A DNA stretch of 64,000 nucleotides from Dasyornis broadbenti (taxonomy: Eukaryota > Chordata > Aves > Passeriformes > Dasyornithidae): the NCBI GenBank assembly GCA_013397935.1, contig VZRN01002233.1:62001-126000 (forward strand), read 5' to 3'. Shown here in pieces: positions 1 through 10,700 of this stretch. The notes under the pieces are model-generated. The model did no database searches. It saw only the letters and a program-made list of their open reading frames with translations, and was not told where the DNA came from. Position 1 is the first letter of the stretch, and each line of letters starts with the position of its first letter. Both the position numbers and the translations under genes were made by a program.

Positions 1-2904
1 CTGGACCGTGGGCTGCAGGATCAGCAGTTTAAAGAGCTCTCCCAGCTCCTCTGGGGTAAACCACATCATTGACATGTTTGATAATCACCGGTAATTGCCC
101 CTGCATTGCACTGGGCAGCTGGAGGTGGCACACGCACGCTGAGCCTCCCTGAAGTGGAAAGCACACCCAGTTCTCCGGGATACGCTTTCAAATACTGACG
201 GTAACTGGAGGAGACGAGCGATGCTGGGCTCAGCACAGCGGGGAGCAGCACCCTCCCCCTCCGAAGGGCCTCGGGTGCTGCTGTCAAAGCATTAAGAGCG
301 ACAACAGCGCAATTTGCGACCCCAGAACAAATGATACCTGCTAATGCAGAGGCATCTCACTTCCCCTCTGAGTAATTACCTTCCTGATGCTCGGAAAAGG
401 CTGCGGATGACAAGTTTATCCGGGAGGGCAAACAGCCCGTCTCTTCCTCCGCGTACAGCCTGGTTCCCAGCGTGCTGACAGAGCACGGTCACAGCCCAGG
501 ACATCTCCAAAGCTCGCCAGAGACAAAGCCCAGCTCTCCCCTGGGGGAGTTTAATGCCTGAGGGCCGATCACCAAGAAATCCTGGTGCCATCAGGATTGT
601 TTCACTACACCCCCAGATTCTGATGGGAAGTCAGGTGGAGTCACTGAACCTGGGATGAACCAAGTGGGGAGAGCAGGCACAACAGGGGATGGCAGATGCA
701 CCTTGTGTTGGAGGGTTTAAGGGTGAATACAATATAATCCATCTTTCAGCGTGGAAAAGTAGTGGCAAAACCTTAAAAAAGAGAGGTCTGTAAAATAAAA
801 GATCAGCTAAGGAAGCTGCTGCAGGGAGAGGGAAGGGGGCAGGTGGCTGAGGCCAGGGTGAGGGTGGGGGAAGAGCTGTGCTGTGGTTTTGAGAGACCTC
901 CTCAGCAGCTGCGTGAGGGCATTTCTGTCCACCGATCTGTGATTTGCTTTGAAAATTTAAAATCTTTTCAACATGAGAGAAGCACTCCTTCCTTAGAGAA
1001 GGCTTTTATTGACCCGGCAGATCCAAAGCAGAGCGCCTTATAATGTCAGAAGTAGTTTCATCCTCACGGTCAGTCCCTCGGCAGGGCTGTGGCTCTGCCC
1101 GTGTCCCGCTCTCACTCCTGGGACCTGCTGCATTCCCAGAGATGCTCCACAGCCCAGACGTGTGAGGGACTAGGACTGCTCTGCGAGGAGCAGTAAGGAG
1201 AGAAGGGGTTAAGTGTCTCCTTCGCCATGACCACACCTGGGAGGAATTTGTTCCTTCTGAAAGGTTGAGGACAGAGAGGGAGATCTTCAAAGTTTCTCCA
1301 CAAGCCACTGAAGCTGAATTTTAATGGGGAAGAAAACAAAAATATGAAAGTGAACAGAACAAACAAGAATAAATTATTTATGAGGATGAAAGTGAAGAAA
1401 GGGAAGTTAAGCGAAACAAAGGGAACCACGCATTTCCCACAGCTGAGGTAGCATGATCAAAGCTCTCGCGAAACCAAAGCCGATCGCTCGCACCCGCCGC
1501 GGTGATAACACCGAGGCTTTGATAGCGCGCTGTGAGCGGCACAGCTCAGCCAGGCATCCCAGCCCAGCACCGTGTGCTCCCTTGGAGCTTGGAGTGCTCC
1601 TCTGCCGCATGTACCCACCCAGGGGACACATGGCACCTCTGGGGAACGGATCTGGAGCAGAGGAAGGGACCTTAAAGCTCATCTGGTTCCAACCCCTCTG
1701 CTAAGTGCAGGGACACCTTCCACCGCAGGCCAGGTTGCTCCAAGTCCAGTCCAGCCTGACTCTGGAGAGGGTTGTGCACTTCACTGCTCAAATAATCTCC
1801 CTCTTTCGGGTAAATGAAAGACAAACTATGGTGCACCCAGGCAAACATCTTCTCCTTAAATATTTCAGAGCTGTTAACCTCTCTCCACACTCATCGTCAT
1901 CTACCAGGTAATTGAAATGGCTTTGCCTAAGCAGAATTTTTCGGAGATCAATTATTTACTTCCAGCAGAAGGATCTGGTTTCAGGCTTGTTTACGATGCA
2001 GCTGTTGCTACCGCTGGTTCCTCAGTCTTGTTTATCCCTAAGCAGATAAAAGCTGGCTGATTGGAGATAAAGTTCTTGATTTTCCCAAAGTGCCTGATGG
2101 ATCTTGTTGGCCACACTTGGAAATTGGGATGCAATGCCTTCATTACACTGTTGTCTTCCCTCAATTGCTGTTCTGCAAATAAGCAACAGGACGGTGGAAT
2201 AAACGAGCGGTGGAAGAGCTGGTGTGGAGACTGGAAAATCCACTTTGTTGTCTCATCCCGAAGAGCAGCAGCCATGGATGCATGAGGACACGCTCCTCTT
2301 CCCTGGGCAAGCCCAGTGTCCCAGACTGGGAATCTCCCTGCCCTGGAGCTGCCTCCACTTTTGCTGCCCCAAAGGCAAATGGGGAAAGTGGAGAGTCTGC
2401 CCGGGAGGGAGGGTGAAGCGCGAACAGATCTTCGGTTCTTTCCATGAATAATGTAATTACCAAGCAAGGCCAGCATGGGGAGGGTGAATGTGCATTGACA
2501 CCAGGAAACGGCGCAGGGTTTGAGGAATGGGGCTAGAGGCGCGGGAGAGGCGGTGGCTGCTGGGTTTGCTGTGCTGCAAACAAGCCGTATTTGACCATAT
2601 AAATGGTCTTATTCAAAGCGGAGAATTAAGGTAATAACAGTTCTCCAGGAAGGAAAAGGAATTCAATTTCAAAGCCAAATTAAACAAAGCTTCCAATTAG
2701 AGCAGATAATGTTTGCAGTGAGCTGAATGGCCTTTCTTCCAGCTCAGCCTGAGTTTAATTTTTCTAATCGGCTCTATTTTGCACCTCGGTTACTTCAAGA
2801 TGGCCAATTTCTTAGGAATTGGCAGATATCGACTGAGGATGCTGGGCTTAGAATTGGGTTTCTTCTTCTCCAGCACCGAAGTCTTTGATCGTTCACACAC
2901 CGCT
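1..2904. other. Intergenic sequence, no gene recognised
   Basis: Unique-looking vertebrate non-coding DNA. The open frames are short, occur in all phases and lack any recognisable domain or splice-site pattern. The only element I can name is a decayed CR1 fragment near 1660-1770. AT-rich stretches around 2580-2790 may be conserved non-coding sequence, but this cannot be judged from one genome. Confidence 0.7.
1660..1770 (-). mobile_element. CR1 LINE 3' fragment, degenerate
   Basis: The plus strand reads like the reverse complement of a CR1 3' end: a 'GGAAGGGACCTTAAAG' core, then 'GGTTCCAACCCCT' and 'GGGACACCTTCCACC'. The terminal octamer repeats are missing or eroded, so this is an old, 5'-truncated copy. 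Confidence 0.75.
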
Positions 2905-3058
2905 GGCATCCAGCTGGGCTTCCAACAATAAACCCAGGCTGGGATCCCAACACCAGACCTTGGATGGGATCCCAACGCCGGCACCCAGCTGGGCTTCCAA
3001 CACCAGCCCCTGGCTGGGCTTCCAACACCATCCTCCAGCTGAGATCCCAATGCCAGCA
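2905..3058. repeat. 25-bp minisatellite, about 6 diverged units
   Basis: Units of about 25 bases built on 'CTGGGCTTCCAACACCAG' or 'CTGGGATCCCAACACCAG' follow one another with substitutions and one small insertion near 2927. It directly abuts a second, unrelated tandem array. Long minus-strand reading frames through it are a by-product of the repetition. Confidence 0.85.
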
Positions 3059-3065
3059 TGACCCT

Positions 3066-3270
3066 GACCCCTGTGGCACAGCTTTGATCCCTGTGACAGC
3101 CCTGATCCCTGTGGCACAGCCGTGGTTCCTGTGACAGCCCTGGTCCCTGTGACAGCCCTGATCCCTGTGGCACAGCCCTGGTCCCTGTGGCACAGCTCTG
3201 GTCCCTGTGACAGCCCCAACCCCTCTGACAGCCCCGGTCCCTGTGACAGCCCCAATCCCTGTGGCACAAC
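3066..3270. repeat. 18/20-bp minisatellite, about 11 units
   Basis: Two interleaved unit types alternate: an 18-base form beginning CCCTGTGACAGCCC and a 20-base form beginning CCCTGTGGCACAGCCC. The 2-base length difference comes from GACAG versus GGCACAG. The array stops 20 bases short of an LTR insertion at 3290. Confidence 0.88.
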
Positions 3271-3289
3271 ACAGCAGCTCTTTGCCCAT

Positions 3290-3739
3290 TGTCAGGAAAA
3301 CTAATCCACAAACGCCAGAGGTTTATATCCAAAAAGGAGACAGAGGAGTCCTGTAACTTTATTCATGAATAAAGGGAGAGGTCATGGGCATTTCCCATGG
3401 GGTCTCTCAAATTGATAGAGGATGCAGCCTCTGTCATCCTGATTTCCCAATCACAAATTCCCTCTCTCTTTCCCCATTGGCTGAGGTACTCGAGAGGTAC
3501 AGACTTCCTGGAAAGTCTGATGCAGACCCTCGGAATATACATCCCCCTAATGCAGACCCCCTTAAACACATCCGCCCTTTCTTCTTTTTCTGAAGTCCCT
3601 GTTCTTGTGACGCAGTCTTGGGTAAGTCAATCACGAAAATTCCTATGGAAATCTTCTTATTGTTTCTCTCAGTATCAGTCTTATCTTACCACCAGACCCA
3701 CAGTTTGTTTGTAAAGACCCTCCCTTCTCATTCCTTTCA
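3290..3739 (-). mobile_element. Solo LTR (endogenous retrovirus), 450 bp, TSD CCCAT
   Basis: The element runs from TGTCAGGA to TCCTTTCA on the plus strand, so it has TG...CA ends with imperfect inverted termini. It is flanked on both sides by CCCAT (3285-3289 and 3740-3744), a 5-bp target-site duplication. On the minus strand an AATAAA signal (complement of 3358-3363) lies near the 3' end, as expected at an R/U5 boundary, and this fixes the orientation. No internal retroviral coding sequence is present, so it is a solo LTR left by recombination. A 5-bp duplication fits ERVL-like families; the family name is not determined here. Confidence 0.8.
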
Positions 3740-6700
3740 CCCATGGCAGTTTTTTCCATGCTGCCATGGGTCCCAGGGCTGCAGCTGGCAGCTGCCCGTG
3801 CTTCGTCAGTCCACACGTACAAGGCCCAGATTTGTGTTATTACAAGTGACCCAAAGAGCTTATTGGGTTCATGTAGATGAAAATATTGATTTTGTGCTTT
3901 CAGGAAAAAGCCCAATTAAGAAGATCTAATGGAAACACGACCCTTTATCCCCTCTTTGTCTTATCTATCAGGAGCCAATATTCCACTGTTTCAATGAAGG
4001 AGAAAATCTGATCATTTTTCCTCTATTTCCCTCTTGCTGCTTGCGGCAAGAAAGACTTGCTGAGCATGAAGGAATTCACCCCAAGGACACCTGACCTGCT
4101 GACTGCTGTACTGGGCTCCCAGGGGAGCTGCTGCCTGGGAAACACAGGTGGGAAGGGAAAAAGCAGTCTCAGAACCTCAGGGCAGCCCCCAGTTACCCCA
4201 TAACCATTCCCCCCTTTTACACAAGCCAAACTGTAACTGGAAGGAGTCATCAGCTTCGTCCGCTGATCCCTGACTCGTTTTCTCATTGATTTCTCTCCGG
4301 ACTACACAACAGAGATGCCATTTCCCAGTAAAGAAGGGCTCTCCCGAGAGTTCATCCGCGCTCCTGACGTGACACGAATAGAGTTTCCCGCTCCGGCCGT
4401 GCCTGCCGGGGGAAGCTGTCACAGGAGCAGGGCAGAGCAGACAACATGATTGCCTTAATACGCGTCTTTAAGCAGCTCCGTTCGCTGGGGAATTGCGTGG
4501 GGCTGGCAGCAGAAAGAATGATCAGCTGCACCAGCTCTCCCACTCCTGCCGGTGGGAACCTGCGGCCAGGAACCTCATCCCAACTCCAAGCATTTTGCAG
4601 GGCTGCTGCTCATCAGTTTCTAAATCTCTCTGTATTAAACCAACACTTGAGGGGCCATCCCAGGCTCTCTTGGTTCTGCCCACCACAACTTCTCTGAGGA
4701 TCAGTTTGTGGGGGTTGCTGGATCCATTACTCTTCTCCCTGCTTCTGCTGCCTTGGGAAAGACCTGATGGAACAACGCCAGGAGGAGGCCAGGCTCCAGG
4801 GCTGCCTTCCTGCCCCTTGATTAGGAGGAGGAGGGCTTGAGGCTGCAGTCCCAGCACCCGTTCTCAGCCCCTCAGACTGCAGCGCTTAAACCTTCCAGGG
4901 CCAATCTCTCCACTGGTTAATTATGTTGGAGGATTACACTTATTAAAACTTCCCACTTTGGCAGCTCATCTGAGATGAAATCCTCCAGCTTTGCAAAAAT
5001 AATTCGCATCGGATCTGCTGCCTCATATTCCGAGCTCGCTTGTTAACAGAGAGCTGGGTGGGTGCCAGCAGCCGTCATCCCGGACTCTCTGGGAAACAGA
5101 TGATTTCCTGAGAATAAGCTGGTTTAATTTCTCCTGAATTGCTAAAGCACACACACTCTGGGATTTTCAGGCCACCTTCGGTGAAGGCAAGGAAGGGTTT
5201 GTTTTTCAGTTGGTTCTGCTTCCAGCGCTGTGCTGGCAGCAGGAGCTGTGTGAGTGGGGGCACAGCCCTGTCCTGCTGCCCACTCCGGGGGCATCTCCCC
5301 AGCCCAGCAGGCAGGAGCCCTGCCAGCAGGGTGGCTGCGGTGTGTGTGGCATTGCCCTCTCCTGGGAGGAAACAGAACTCCGTGCAGGAATTATCCACAA
5401 GCAAAGAATGACAATAAGTGCCAGGAATAGCCCAACTCCTAGTGACTTGGGCACCCTCTCCTTCCCCTCTTGGTCAGATAGGCGTGGTTGGCACTCAGAT
5501 TGACTTCTGCCTGTGGATTCTGCCAGCCATGGAGCAGTGGATCCCAGCAGGAGCAGGACCTGAGTGACCCCGGCTCCTCCTGCAGCTCACAAGCCACACT
5601 CCATGCTTGCCCCCAGGTCAGAGTCCTGAACAGATTTGTCTGGGATGCCAGCAGGGAGCCAGGCTCCAGGCTGCAGCTGCTGGACCAGCTGCCCACCTAC
5701 CACATCCCTCCTTTCTCTTTTGCCAGATCTTTTTGCAATTCCAGCGCTGGCACCGGTTCTTTGGAGCGCGGGTTTGTAAGGATGGAACAGCTGAGCAGCT
5801 GCACGGTGCATCCCAGCAAAGCGTTCTCCCCCAGGCTTCCCAGCGGCAGAGCTCTGTGAGCCCCGTGCCAGGCATTTGGCTCCTCCTCATCCCCCGCCGG
5901 GATGGTGCGGGATCTGTGCCGGGAGAGACACCAGCACCTGGAGCAGCAGCTGCCGATGCCTCCAGAAGAGACATCCCATGGACAAGAGGATCTGCTCGGC
6001 TTTGCTTCCAAAGGATGGCACGATGCTGGCTCTGAGCTGCTGTGCAGGAGGCAAATATGGGGGCAAGCAGCCGTTCCTGCATGGGGCCAGGGTGGACATC
6101 GAAGGGCTCAGCCCTGGGTTCATGCTGAGCTCTCTCCTTCCTGGGTGAGTTTCCCAGCACGTTCAGAGCTGCTGCCTAAACCCACTGTTGTTCCAGCGAC
6201 GCCGCCCTCGCACGGCTCCTCCGCCAGGAAAAGTGATTTGCAATTAGTTCAAACGCAGGTTTATCTCCTCCCCGCACAAAGGGGGCTCGTGCAGGCCTTT
6301 GAAATAAATATTGGAGAGAATAACCAGAGGCTGATAGAATAGAGCCGTCTACTTCGTATTTTACCTCTTTCAGGAGAAGAGTATGAAATATGTTTATGGT
6401 CCCACTCCCAGCCATCCCTAGGAGCGGCTCCGTTGGGCAAATGGAGTTGATGAGCAGCGGGGATAAATCACACTTTGCCACCGCAGTCAATAAAGCTCCA
6501 TCTCGGGCTGCTTAAAGCCTAACGGGGGATGGAGCCCAGCTTAAATCCAATCCGGATCCGGCGGCTGGGAAAGCTGAAGGGATGTGAGCTGTATTGATTC
6601 TCAGGCTTTGCACTGGAAACACTGGGAAACCTCAAAAAGACAAATGTCTGCTAGCAGCAGATTTGGAAAGTGGAGGCCTGAAAACAATAAATATGCTTCG

Positions 6701-8214
6701 TAAAAAAGGTTAAATGCTATACTCACATCTGCGTGAGGCAAATCAGGTTAGAGCCCGCTCGGAGTGGATGGCTGGAATATGGAAATTCCTGCTAAGAGAC
6801 AGTGACGGATAGACCTGAAAGTGAAATGGGAGAAATTGGTGACATATGGAGTTCCCAAAGTCCTCAGGAGCAGTTTAACTCTCAGGTGTGAAAGTTTTCA
6901 GAATGAAGCCAGCATGGGCGGTGCTGTGGCCTGGATTGGGATGAGACGGGAAGAAGCAGCCCCAGTACTGCAGGAGAGTGGGGTGGGGTGGGATGAGATG
7001 AGATGACACAAGATAATGAGATGTGGCATTTGAGATGGTCCTCATGTGCTGGAGCAGGGGCAAGAACAAAAACTGGTGGCCTGGTGGCCTTGGGGTTGAG
7101 GTGTGACTCGCTGTGGCAGTGCAGGCAGCGTGTTCTGCCTGTCACACGTCACTGCCATGAGATGAAGCTGTCTGGATGTCCTGAGGTCCCTCCTGTGCTC
7201 CGTCATCCTCTCCTGTTCTGAAATGCTAATGGCATTAACATATTTATCATTAACAAATCTTTTAAGTCCCAGAACTGGATCAAACTGCTGAGTCGTAACG
7301 CCTCATTTATAATTTTCGTCCCTGAGGATGCCTTTGGATTACAAATACACTCCCTGTTCCTAAAAGCACACGGCGCTTCAGCAGCCTGGTCCAGGCTCTG
7401 AGGAACACAGGGAAGGCTTTGGGGAGCAGGGGGAGCTCGGAGCACCCCAAGGCTGTGGAGCAGCAAAGCCCAGTGCTATGGTGGGATGAGGCGTCAGGCT
7501 GTGATGGATGAGTGACAGGTTGGGGCTTAATTAGGAAGCAGGTGGCAATGAGAGCAGTTCAGCACAGACATCCCTGATGTGCTGGTGGCACGAGGGGTCT
7601 GGGATTTCCCCTTGTTTGGGATTTGCAGAGCGGTGACAGGCCCTTCCCAGGGCTCAAGGGTGGTCAGGCAGCAGCAGCGATGCTCTTGGGATCACTGGGG
7701 TGACTGGTGTGGCCTCTGGGACAGGGCTGCCTCCATCACTACCTCATGGGACGAGGATTCCCTCCTGCCAGCAGCCTATCCCAGTGGGAATGCTGCTGGA
7801 GAGCGGCAGCATCACCTCCTCCTTCTCCTCTCAGGATGCAGCCGGGCCACAGGGCTGGGATGGGTTACAGCTCTCGGGAAGGGTTATCAGGATAATCATC
7901 ACTGCTCAGAATTATTGAGACAATGAGGAATAAACACTGGATCTATTTATAGAAATTACAGGGAAATCTCGCTCGAGCCGCAAAACCCCTTAATTGCGAA
8001 TCTGCACAGATGTTTCCTTTGAATTTGAAAAGTGATTAATAAATAAATGAGAGTAATGCTTGTTTTGGCTGAAATAGAGTAATAAGTAATGTCTGCAGCA
8101 CTTCGTTACCAAAACATCCCAGTGTCGGGTGAGGGATCTGACCTGGGACAAAAGGCGAGAGCTGACAAGAGGGAAACAATTAACACCAGGCTCAAGCCAG
8201 GAGTAAACTCTGGG

Positions 8215-8409
8215 GTTTACTGTGCCGCTGTGGGTGTGCAGGAGTCCCTTGGGCCCCAGGGCACAGCCAGGACACTGCACCTGGATCCTGGCACCCCATG
8301 GCATTGCTCTGCTCCTGACTCCCACACCCCAGGATCCTTCCCTGCACACCCCTCCCTTGATCCCCCCTCTTCAAACCCCTGGCAAAGCCAACGTGTTTAC
8401 TGTGCCGCT
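8215..8409. repeat. Exact 15-bp direct repeats bounding a 165-bp segment
   Basis: GTTTACTGTGCCGCT occurs at 8215-8229 and again at 8395-8409, exactly 180 bases apart. The segment between them is C-rich and unlike its AT-rich flanks. This could be a target-site duplication around a short insertion, although no poly-A tail or recognisable element lies inside. Confidence 0.5.
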
Positions 8410-8759
8410 CGTGTTGACTTTTTTTTTTTAATTCATGCATAATTCAGGCTATATCTATAATTCCTGGGTAAACACAGACACAACTTTTCTGTTGACTATT
8501 CCTTGACCCACTTACTGTACAAACACGCCTTGGAATGGAGCAGCACTGGAAAGGAGAGACCCTTCAGAGGCGTCAAGGGCTCCCAGGGGGCCGGGAGAAC
8601 GTGGCCATGCAGTGCCAGTGCCGAGTCAGTTCCGTGCTCTGTAGGTGCCCTGAATGTGCCCACGGTGCCGCTCTGTCCCCGTCAAAACCAAGGCATTCCC
8701 GGTGCTGAGGGAATGACCAGCCGGTTCGGCAACTTGCAGAGGTGCTCTCAAATCCCTTC

Positions 8760-9090
8760 AGCTTTCCACTGAAATCGGAGCTTTTGTATTAATTTGTATT
8801 GTGATGAAAGTGTGTACCAGCGCCGTATCATAAACACAAACAGGGCAATCTTATAAAAATTTCATCTTTATCTATTTTGGGGAGAAATAGCCGTGTCTGC
8901 CTAATTGAAACATCTGTCATTCTGACATTAAATAGTGCATCCATGGCTCTTTTATTATATTTCCTTGCATTTCTCATCCACTGTTAAATTGAAATAACAC
9001 TGGTGACTCGGAGATAAAGGGAGATAATAGGTATTTTATAATGAGCAAAGAGGAGGATTCATCTTCAGTCAAAGCCTAGAATTGCTTTAG
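8760..9090. promoter_or_regulatory. Candidate conserved non-coding block
   Basis: An AT-rich, non-repetitive stretch with many homeodomain-type ATTA/TAAT cores, for example in GTATTAATTTG and CCTAATTGAAAC, plus GATAA-type words. It has no open frame or repeat signature. The texture resembles vertebrate developmental enhancers, but conservation cannot be assessed from this sequence alone. Confidence 0.3.
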
Positions 9091-9919
9091 ATTTTTTCCT
9101 TTGTGTTATTATTTTTGTTTGGTGTTGTTATTTTGCCACCCTAAAGGGGGGATTCTGCCACTCAGCTTTCCCAGCGCAAGGAGGAGAATTTATCCGCATG
9201 GGAAGGGACGCGAGCGTCAGCAGCTGCTCATCAGCATCCGCGGTGACACCGTTACGACTGTGCCACTCCTTGTTTTGGCAAGATAGGGCTTAAAGCAGGG
9301 ATTTTGTGCACGAAATTAAGTTTAGTGAGTACCACTCACATCAAGGAGGAGCTGGGGAAAATCAGCTCTGCCTTGGCTTTGTATGGAATGAGTAAAAGTA
9401 GATCCAGAGATCCCCACGCCACCTGCTCTGCTGTCCGCACCAACACTTGTCACCTCCCTGCTGGGACAGCACTGGCTGGGCCTGCTGGAAGGACAAGGGC
9501 ACCCGGGCCAGACCTCCCCAGCTGCAGCTTCCCACCGATGCAAACAAGACCCAGAAAATCGAGCCATGCAGTGCTTTCCCCATGTGGATTCTGTAATTAA
9601 ATCCCGTGCAAAACGAAGCAATTACAAAAAAAACAGGCAGGGTGTGAGTACAGATAATTATCAGCGTGGAGGCTCCCCAGGTAGCTGGCACAGAGGCTGC
9701 GGCAGCTGCTTGCCCTGCCTGGTACCCACCCAGGGGATGCTCCTGCTGCCAGGGAGGGGTGGCCTGGCCCAGGCACCCCACGGGTGGGTCAGCTTTGGGT
9801 GGTTCCCACTTCCAGAGGTCCCCGTGGATCCCTGTGGCTCCAGCTGGACTCGTCAGTGGGCACAGGGAACCGTGGGGAAGGAAGTGGCGCTTGGGGAGGC
9901 GAAGGACTAGCCAGTGCTT

Positions 9920-10095
9920 GGAGTAAAAGCACAGATATCTAATTGAGATTTCCTTGAAACCCACTGGAAATAATTAAAATTGACTTCTAATACTTTACAA
10001 ACTAATTAGGAGTATTGGACTGGATAACTACATTGAAGTATAAGTGGCATTTAATTGGGATAAACTGAATCATAATTGGAAATAAATGCAGCCCA
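9920..10095. promoter_or_regulatory. Candidate conserved non-coding block, TAAT-rich
   Basis: Dense TAATTA/TAATTAG/TTTAATTGG words in unique sequence between GC-richer flanks, just upstream of a CR1 insertion. It has an enhancer-like texture only. Confidence 0.28.
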
Positions 10096-10198
10096 AAACA
10101 ATAAACAGCCTCGTAGGAGAGGTTATGGGCAGCTTGTTTCTGCTCAGGGAGTGTGGCGTTGGCTCAGAGGCTGTCCAAGGCACTGGGGCATCACTCAT

Positions 10199-10615
10199 CG
10201 AGTCACAGAATCTCCTGAGATGGAAGGGACCCACAAAGATCACCAAAGTTTAATTTCTGGCCCTGCCCAGACACCCCAACAATCCCACCCCGTGCATCCC
10301 TGGCAGCGCTGTCCAAACGCTCCTGGAGCTCTGGCAGCCTCGGCGCCGTGCCCATTCCCTGGGGAGCCTGGGCAGTGCCCAGCAGCCTCTGGGGGAAGAA
10401 CCTTTCCCTAAAATCCAACCTAAACCTCCCCTGGCACAGCTCCAGCCATTCCTGGGTCCTGTCCCTGTCACAGGGAGCAGAGGTCAGAGCTGCAGCCCCT
10501 GCTGAGCTCTGCCCTCAGTCTCCAGCTGAACACACCAAGCGCCCTCAGCCCCTCCTCGTGTGGCCCCTCCAGGCCCTTCCCCATCTTCACAGCCTCCTTT
10601 GGACATTCCCTAATG
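10199..10615 (-). mobile_element. CR1 LINE 3' fragment, about 420 bp
   Basis: The plus strand begins GAGTCACAGAATCTCC, then GGAAGGGACCCACAAAGATC, and continues through the typical CR1 antisense wording 'CCTAAACCTCCCCTGGCACA' to 'CCTTCCCCATCTTCACAGCC'. The subfamily differs from the other copies in the window. Confidence 0.88.
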
Positions 10616-10700
10616 TCATCTCTGCCAGCACATCTCTCCTGGCACACCTCTGCCAGCACAGGCTCATCTCTCCTGGCACACCTCTCCTGGCACATCCCCG
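10613..10700. repeat. Short tandem array of TCTCCTGGCACA units
   Basis: Four to five imperfect 12-18-base units containing 'CTCTCCTGGCACA' or 'CTCTGCCAGCACA' follow the CR1 fragment. This is probably a local expansion at the truncated 5' edge of the element. Confidence 0.6.

Larger units (their letters stand above)
3740..10198. other. Intergenic sequence, no gene recognised
   Basis: No open frame here resembles a known protein or has exon-like boundaries. Notable contents: a CRE-like TGACGTGACA context near 4366, an AT-rich unique block at 8760-9090, a pair of exact 15-base direct repeats at 8215-8229 and 8395-8409, a T10-type tract after 8418, and a second AT-rich TAAT-containing block at 9920-10095. 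I see no RNA gene. Confidence 0.65.

Noticed and set aside
2790..3332. Minus-strand open frames up to 180 codons with repeating CHRDQG-type motifs
   Set aside because: They are translations of two minisatellites whose unit lengths keep several frames open at once. There is no start context, splice pattern or homology.
9362..9964. 200-codon minus-strand frame
   Set aside because: Cys/Trp/His-rich random-type composition, no domain, and overlapping frames on the other strand.
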